Position numbers and translations under genes: made by a program | Notes under the pieces: generated by a model | What the model saw: only the letters and a program-made list of their open reading frames with translations | What the model was told of the DNA's origin: nothing | Database searches by the model: none | IMG/VR virus record: IMGVR_UViG_3300027759_002865 | Span: 1 to 23,109 of that record | DNA from: a virus | Reading direction: 5' to 3' (one strand) | Length of the DNA stretch: 23,109 nucleotides | Shown: in pieces, positions 19,528 to 23,109 of the stretch | Position numbering within the stretch: position 1 is the first letter of the stretch | How the letters are laid out: every line of letters starts with the position of its first letter

Positions 19528-20624
19528 GCAAAGCTCAATATAATTTAAACACAAAGACAGACTACCTTAATCGTAAGATGTTTCTGGACCCAGCAGGGCC
19601 TGTTACCATCCAACGATTTGAAGAAGTAAAATACAATAAGATTGCCAACTTTGAAACTACTGCACGTGGTTTCTTTTGGGTACCTGAAGAAATATCACTG
19701 ACTAAAGATGCTGGCGATTTTAAAGATGCTAGTGATGCTGTCAAGCACATCTTCACCAGTAACCTATTGCGTCAAACAGCACTAGACAGTTTACAAGGTC
19801 GTGGTCCAAGTCAAGTATTTGCTCCGGTAATCAGCTTGCCAGAACTAGAAGCACTAGTATACAACTGGACATTCTTTGAAACTAATATTCACAGTCGTAG
19901 TTACAGTCATATTATTCGCAACATCTATAATGTGCCCAAGGATGTGTTTAATACAATTCACGACACAGAAGAAATTGTTGGAATGGCTAGTAGTGTAGGC
20001 AACTATTACGATCGCTTGCACAGAATTAACTGTATGAAAGAAATGGACGGTAAGGTCAACGAAGCTGAACATATTAAAGCAATTTGGTTGGCACTACATG
20101 CATCATACGCATTAGAAGCATTCCGCTTTATGGTTAGCTTTGCCACAAGCCTAGCAATGGTAGAGAATAAAATCTTTATGGGCAATGGAAACATTATTCA
20201 GTTAATTCTACAAGACGAATTATTACATAAAGGTTGGACAGCTTTCCTAATCAATCAGGTGATCAAAGAAGATCCAAGATTTGCCGCAGTGAAATCAGAG
20301 TGTGAGCAAGAAGTCTACGAGCTATATCTTGATGTTATCCGTGAAGAAAAAGCCTGGGCCGATTATTTGTTTAACAAAGGTCCAGTGATTGGACTTAATG
20401 CTAACATACTTAAAGACTTTGTTGACTACACAGCAGTAGGTGCTTTAAAAGACATTGGTATCAAATACCATAACCCTGCACCAAAGTCTACACCTATTCC
20501 TTGGTTTAACAAGCATGTCGATACCAGCAAGAAACAAACAGCATTACAGGAAAGTGAAAGCACTAATTATGTTATTGGTGTTATGAGTGATGCCATTGAC
20601 TATGATGCTCTTCCAGCATTATAA
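19524..20624 (+). CDS. nrdB: Class I ribonucleoside-diphosphate reductase, small subunit
   Basis: This 366-aa di-iron/tyrosyl-radical subunit generates the radical used by NrdA. The ferritin-like core shows D88 in TALDSLQGR, E119 and H123 in FFETNIHSRSYSHI, Y127 as the radical tyrosine (E. coli Y122), an EAFRFMVSFA helix (E. coli E204 region) and LQDELLH (E. coli E238/H241 region). One oddity is that the first Glu and His ligands are separated by three residues (ETNIH) where E. coli and T4 have two (ETIH). The C-terminal tail (SESTNYVIGVMSDAIDYDALPAL) should dock in NrdA. Overlap of the nrdA stop by ATGA implies coupled translation and equal stoichiometry. Confidence 0.96.
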   Translation: MSKAQYNLNTKTDYLNRKMFLDPAGPVTIQRFEEVKYNKIANFETTARGFFWVPEEISLTKDAGDFKDASDAVKHIFTSNLLRQTALDSLQGRGPSQVFAPVISLPELEALVYNWTFFETNIHSRSYSHIIRNIYNVPKDVFNTIHDTEEIVGMASSVGNYYDRLHRINCMKEMDGKVNEAEHIKAIWLALHASYALEAFRFMVSFATSLAMVENKIFMGNGNIIQLILQDELLHKGWTAFLINQVIKEDPRFAAVKSECEQEVYELYLDVIREEKAWADYLFNKGPVIGLNANILKDFVDYTAVGALKDIGIKYHNPAPKSTPIPWFNKHVDTSKKQTALQESESTNYVIGVMSDAIDYDALPAL

Positions 20625-20630
20625 TATATC

Positions 20631-20798
20631 ATGTTCAAAGTACATTTTAAAGTTAGAACACCCTATGAGTCCTGGAGCAGTCTAGGTAGCTATGGCACAG
20701 AAGCACAGGCTATATCAGCGGCCTTGGCCAAGAAACAAAAAGGTGCTATACTAGTTAGAGTGACTAATACAAAAGGACAAATTGTCTATTCAAGTTAA
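20631..20798 (+). CDS. Mini-protein, 55 aa, between nrdB and glutaredoxin
   Basis: This frame starts at ATG 20631 six bases after the nrdB stop and ends at TAA 20796-20798. The product has two strand-like ends (MFKVHFKVRT, then GAILVRVTNTKGQIVYSS) around a helix (TEAQAISAALAKKQKG), forming a plausible compact beta-alpha-beta mini-domain. No ribosome site is obvious, so translation may be coupled to nrdB. The coherent fold-like pattern and tight placement suggest a real gene. The function is unknown. Confidence 0.72.
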   Translation: MFKVHFKVRTPYESWSSLGSYGTEAQAISAALAKKQKGAILVRVTNTKGQIVYSS

Positions 20799-20807
20799 GG
20801 AAATAAA

Positions 20808-21038
20808 ATGAAAGCTATTGTATGGAGCAAGTATAACTGCCCCTATTGCGATCAAGCAAAGGCGTTGTTAAAACAAAAAGGTATCCCATTTGAAGAAAAG
20901 AAAATTGGAGACGGGTACACTAAAGAAGAATTGTTAGAAGCTGTACCTACAGCAAGAACAGTACCACAGATTTTTCTAGGTGAAGAACTAGTGGGCGGAT
21001 TTACAGAACTAAAGAAAAGGTTAGAAAATGCTAATTGA
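20808..21038 (+). CDS. Glutaredoxin (CPYC type)
   Basis: This 76-aa dithiol glutaredoxin has C11-P-Y-C14 at the N-terminal active site, TVPQIF with the conserved cis-proline P53, and LVGGFTEL with the glutathione-binding glycine pair. Length and motif order are those of small bacterial/phage glutaredoxins. It should reduce disulfides using glutathione and is placed to recycle the C774/C777 shuttle of NrdA, completing dNTP synthesis in the nrdA-nrdB-grx block. AAGGA precedes the start by eight bases. Its end overlaps the next gene by 11 bases. Confidence 0.95.
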   Translation: MKAIVWSKYNCPYCDQAKALLKQKGIPFEEKKIGDGYTKEELLEAVPTARTVPQIFLGEELVGGFTELKKRLENAN

Positions 21039-21318
21039 TAAAGGTGTCGCCATTGGCGAAGTTGTTACACTCAAACTTACCAGCGGAGAAGAAATTGTTG
21101 CCAAGTTGGTAGACGATGGGCCAATGTATTATAAATTGAGCCACCCACAGGTCATAGGCATGGGTCCAAAAGGTCCTGGACTAATGCCTTATTTGTTTAC
21201 AGTTAGTCCCGACAAAGAAGTTAGACTAAACAAAGGTACAGTAGTAGTAATCGAAGCTACTGACAAATCTTTTGCAGATCAGTTTATTCAGAGCACCACA
21301 GGTATTGCTCTAAGATAA
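21028..21318 (+). CDS. Sm-like-fold candidate, 96 aa
   Basis: This small beta-rich protein has VVTLKLTSGEEIVAKLVDD (about 13-31), which looks like the Sm1 strand pair found in Sm/LSm/Hfq proteins (hydrophobic-x-L-x-x-G-x-x-hydrophobic). It is followed by strands with PQVIGMGPKGPGLMPYLFTV and KGTVVVIEAT, then a polar C-terminal helix (DKSFADQFIQS). I recall a structurally solved Sm-like protein attributed to cyanophages with a similar layout, so an RNA-binding oligomeric ring is possible. No catalytic residues are seen. It starts inside the glutaredoxin stop region with AGG about 8 bases upstream. The fold is inferred by pattern only. Confidence 0.6.
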   Translation: MLIDKGVAIGEVVTLKLTSGEEIVAKLVDDGPMYYKLSHPQVIGMGPKGPGLMPYLFTVSPDKEVRLNKGTVVVIEATDKSFADQFIQSTTGIALR

Positions 21319-21319
21319 T

Positions 21320-21889
21320 ATGCCTTGGAAATTTACAGTAATAGAAAAAATTCCATTGCCCAGTGGCATAGTAGGAGATCAATATCCTGATGTAGGTACA
21401 ACTCCTGGATCGGGATATATTCCTTCTGCACTCTCGGGAGCAGAGGTGGACTTTGATGTAAAATTTGAATATTCAGATGGTACAGATACTGCTCCAGTAT
21501 TATCTATTATAGTACCGACTAATTTGGGAGTTTCTGGAATTACTGTAACTAAAAAAGGTGCAGATACCATCAATATAAAAGGCACACCTGTAAATATTTT
21601 TACAGACGAAGTGTTTAGGTTTGTATTCCCTGATTTAACAGAAAAAAATCTACCACCGGACAATACCGAACCGTGGAAAAGTATAATTAAATGGGCACCA
21701 CCTAGCAGTAGAGAAAAGCTGGCCACTTATAATTTCATCGCTAAATATGACGATAATCCAGCGGCCGCTGTACCTATTGTGGGTGCTACAGAACCTGCTC
21801 CTATTAAACAATTTTTTTATTGGAGATATGAGCCTTCTCTAGCCTATTTTAAAGCATTAGTTGCCAAAGGTCCAAATTACAAGGAGTAG
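21320..21889 (+). CDS. Hypothetical phage protein before PAAR, 189 aa
   Basis: This Pro/Thr/Ser/Asp-rich, mostly beta protein (KFTVIEKIPLP, VDFDVKFEYSDGTDTAPVLSIIVP, KSIIKWAPPSSREK, KQFFYWRYEP near the C terminus) has no signal peptide, membrane helix or cysteine. It starts two bases after the previous stop and ends in AAGGAGTAG, so its last codons supply the ribosome site for the PAAR gene. Position next to PAAR suggests a baseplate, spike or adaptor component, but no family is recognised. TAAATA strings at 21591 and 21742 lie inside the gene and are probably chance. Confidence 0.78.
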   Translation: MPWKFTVIEKIPLPSGIVGDQYPDVGTTPGSGYIPSALSGAEVDFDVKFEYSDGTDTAPVLSIIVPTNLGVSGITVTKKGADTINIKGTPVNIFTDEVFRFVFPDLTEKNLPPDNTEPWKSIIKWAPPSSREKLATYNFIAKYDDNPAAAVPIVGATEPAPIKQFFYWRYEPSLAYFKALVAKGPNYKE

Positions 21890-21891
21890 TT

Positions 21892-22206
21892 ATGCCCCCA
21901 GTAGCTAGAGGAAAAGGAACAGACAGCGTATTCAGTAAAACTGGAACAGCTAAAAAATGCCCGGCACCAGTTGGTACCGCAACTAACGCCTGTTCGGGAG
22001 ACGTGTTTGTTAATGAAATTGGTGCAGTAAGACAAGGTGATGTGGTTGCACCACATCCTGCCGCAGGTTGCGGAAATGATGGTAGCACAGTAACATCTGC
22101 CAGTGGTACTGTATTCGTTAACGGTTTACCGTTAGCTAGAATTGGAGACGAATATACAGGCGACAATACAATTACATCGGGGAGTTCAAATGTCTTTGCC
22201 GGATAG
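21892..22206 (+). CDS. PAAR-domain spike-tip protein
   Basis: This 104-aa protein has the PAAR fold features: an N-terminal PVARGKGTDS, CPAPVGTAT (C23 region), a repeated Gly-x-hydrophobic beta pattern (GDVFVNEIGAVRQGDVVAPHPAAGC with H55 and C60, then GTVFVNGLPLARIGDEYTG) and a final GSSNVFAG. Such proteins form a sharp conical tip with a metal ion held by His/Cys near the apex, like T4 gp5.4, and help pierce the host outer membrane. Length is typical for a stand-alone PAAR. Its perfect AAGGAG comes from the preceding gene's end. Its last 17 bases overlap the next gene. Confidence 0.93.
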   Translation: MPPVARGKGTDSVFSKTGTAKKCPAPVGTATNACSGDVFVNEIGAVRQGDVVAPHPAAGCGNDGSTVTSASGTVFVNGLPLARIGDEYTGDNTITSGSSNVFAG

Positions 22207-22627
22207 TGTTAAAAAGTTTTTTTGGAAAATACTAGGATTTCTTAGTTTAGGAATGGCCTATATTGGTTTGATTACTCCTGGCATACCCTACAGTTGTTTT
22301 GTAGTCTTTGCCGCATATTGTTTTGCCAAAGGTAGTCCTAAAATGCATGCCTGGTTATACAATCACAAAATTTTTGGCCCTTTCTTAACTAATTGGAATG
22401 AGAAACGGGTATTCCCACATAAAATGAAATTTTTCATGCTGGCCATGATGTCTAGCAGTTTGGTTATCATGTGGTTGACAGCAGTGCCCGTTCGTGGTAT
22501 AATGTACACAGCAGCCTTTATGTGCCTAGTGGCAATTTGGGCTTGGCGCTTTCCAGGTTCGGTAGAGGAACACGATAAGCGTATTCTAGAAGGTCGTAAG
22601 ATTGGATGGTTTAACAATCAATTCTAG
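22190..22627 (+). CDS. YbaN/DUF454-family inner-membrane protein
   Basis: This 145-aa integral membrane protein starts at ATG 22190, behind a GGGGAG-type site (22179-22184), overlapping the PAAR stop. The longer frame from 22142 lacks a good start. LGFLSLGMAYIGLITPGIPYSCFVVFAAYCFAKGSPKMHAWLYNHKIFGPFL (about 16-67) closely follows the YbaN/DUF454 pattern (PGIP, AAYCFAxGSP, WLxNHxxFG). Two further hydrophobic segments lie at about 80-117. The family's function is unknown; in bacteria it is an inner-membrane protein sometimes linked to envelope or lipid metabolism. Why a phage carries it is unknown. Confidence 0.85.
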   Translation: MSLPDSVKKFFWKILGFLSLGMAYIGLITPGIPYSCFVVFAAYCFAKGSPKMHAWLYNHKIFGPFLTNWNEKRVFPHKMKFFMLAMMSSSLVIMWLTAVPVRGIMYTAAFMCLVAIWAWRFPGSVEEHDKRILEGRKIGWFNNQF

Positions 22628-22650
22628 TCAACGAATCTTGAGGCTAAGGC

Positions 22651-22658
22651 GTTAAATA
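22651..22658 (+). promoter_or_regulatory. Late-promoter-like GTTAAATA
   Basis: The same octamer occurs at 7466 and 11207. It lies 24 bases before ATG 22683, with AAGGAG (22671-22676) between. Confidence 0.55.
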
Positions 22659-22682
22659 TATACAGGCTCTAAGGAGAAGGTT

Positions 22683-22985
22683 ATGAAAAAGATTTTAGCC
22701 GGTTTATTACTTTCTGTGTTAGCAGTTTCTGCTAACGCACAACACCATGGTTGGAGACACGGCCACGGCGGATATTATGGTGGCAACGGTTGGGGTTGGG
22801 TAGCACCAGCGGTAATCGGAGGTGCTGTAGTTTATGCGGCAACGAGACCGCCTGTGATCGTACAACAACAGCCTGTGATCGTACAACAACAGCCCGTAGA
22901 TGTTGTTTACATTGACGGTATTGCTTATAAAAAGCAAATCATGGTCATTAATGGACAATATCAAGAAGTTTTAGTAAGATTATAA
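22683..22985 (+). CDS. Exported small Gly/His/Trp-rich protein with PVIVQQQ repeat
   Basis: This 100-aa protein has a Sec signal peptide (MKKILAGLLLSVLAVSANA, cleavage probably after ANA at 19). The mature part begins with HHGWRHGHGGYYGGNGWGW, then a hydrophobic segment (APAVIGGAVVYAATRPP, about 41-57), then PVIVQQQ-PVIVQQQ-PVDVVYI, and a strand-rich C terminus. It resembles short periplasmic or outer-membrane-associated proteins of bacteria, not a usual phage protein, which suggests acquisition from a host. Strong AAGGAG and a late-type box indicate late expression; a role in envelope change or lysis is possible but not shown. Confidence 0.8.
   Translation: MKKILAGLLLSVLAVSANAQHHGWRHGHGGYYGGNGWGWVAPAVIGGAVVYAATRPPVIVQQQPVIVQQQPVDVVYIDGIAYKKQIMVINGQYQEVLVRL
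22851..22892 (+). repeat. Tandem 21-bp direct repeat inside the exported gene
   Basis: Two perfect copies (22851-22871 and 22872-22892), each encoding PVIVQQQ with identical codons. Exact identity suggests a recent slippage duplication. Confidence 0.95.
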
Positions 22986-23024
22986 TTTACACACACAGAA
23001 AACATTTAACACAATAGGAAAAAA

Positions 23025-23109
23025 ATGGTAACAGGAAAAGTAAAGTGGTTTAACGACACCAAAGGTTTTGGTTTCATTACTCCCGACGACGGTGGCGCAG
23101 ATTTATTTG
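23025..23109 (+). CDS. Cold-shock-domain protein (start only)
   Basis: The first 28 residues are visible before the window ends. They begin [18 protein letters not shown], with WFN near position 8 and the RNP1 motif KGFGFI (13-18) of CspA-type OB-fold proteins that bind single-stranded RNA/DNA. A GGAAAAAA ribosome-like stretch precedes the ATG. Full-length CspA proteins are about 67-70 aa, so most is missing here. In a phage it may act as an RNA chaperone or single-stranded nucleic acid binder. Only the start can be verified. Confidence 0.9.
   Translation, partial: MVTGKVKWFNDTKGFGFITPDDGGADLF

Noticed and set aside
21591-21747. TAAATA boxes inside the 189-aa gene as late promoters
   Set aside because: Internal to a gene with no suitably placed start or ribosome site at matching distance except the PAAR gene further on; probably chance.
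22142-22189. N-terminal extension of the YbaN-like protein
   Set aside because: It reads through the PAAR coding end without a ribosome site; ATG 22190 matches the family start.
1-23109. CRISPR array, IS element, attachment site or origin
   Set aside because: No regularly spaced repeats, transposase, integrase or iteron cluster seen on either strand.

Overview
The window looks like part of the genome of a T4-like, contractile-tailed phage (or a provirus-like contig of one) that infects a Gram-negative, probably aquatic, bacterium. The evidence is a PAAR spike-tip protein, a tailspike with a virion-attachment head and a beta-helix body, a candidate prohead-core protein, and a phage-style nrdA-nrdB-glutaredoxin block. 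There are many short conserved-type hypotheticals packed end to end, often with ATGA overlaps, and repeated T4-late-type promoter boxes (TATAAATA or close variants) in front of plus-strand genes. The host cannot be named from the sequence. No tRNA, rRNA, IS element, integrase or CRISPR array is visible. Family names are from recognition of motifs by eye; no database was searched.

Layout. 1-4.6 kb, plus strand: a Cys-rich mini-protein, a hypothetical, an exported NucA/Serratia-type nuclease, a class-I-amidotransferase-like protein, an LpxH-like metallophosphoesterase, a nested small gene, a family 2 glycosyltransferase and an acidic protein. 4.7-7.4 kb: mostly minus-strand genes (HAD phosphatase, conserved 90-aa protein, frameshifted alpha/beta hydrolase, two mini-proteins), three of them behind recognisable sigma70-type promoters, with a plus-strand fatty-acid desaturase among them. 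7.5-14.0 kb, plus strand: a late cluster with a pol-beta-type nucleotidyltransferase, a KxDG (ligase-like) protein, a probably abundant structural protein, a coiled-coil membrane protein, a prohead-core-like protein, an Ala/Gly-rich protein and several unknowns. Many of these start with short M-R/K-x-x-E-like peptides that resemble the T4 capsid-targeting sequence. 14.0-17.2 kb: MGME1/RecB-like nuclease, tailspike, hypothetical. 17.2-21.0 kb: class I ribonucleotide reductase, a mini-protein and glutaredoxin. 21.0-23.1 kb: an Sm-like candidate, a hypothetical, PAAR, a YbaN/DUF454 membrane protein, an exported small protein and the start of a cold-shock protein.

How it fits together: nrdA, nrdB, glutaredoxin and the nuclease would feed nucleotide supply and DNA handling. 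The LpxH-like enzyme, glycosyltransferase, desaturase, hydrolase and YbaN-like protein suggest work on the host envelope. The 7.5-14 kb cluster and the tailspike/PAAR genes are virion morphogenesis. Regulation seems split: sigma70-like promoters on minus-strand genes and TAAATA-core late-type promoters on plus-strand genes. Several late boxes overlap the stop codon of the preceding gene and are followed by leader hairpins. The strongest candidates for something new are the possibly packaged nucleotidyltransferase/ligase-like pair, the shared GTAATCGAT-N7-TAAATAT promoter, and the hairpin and operator structures at several gene starts.
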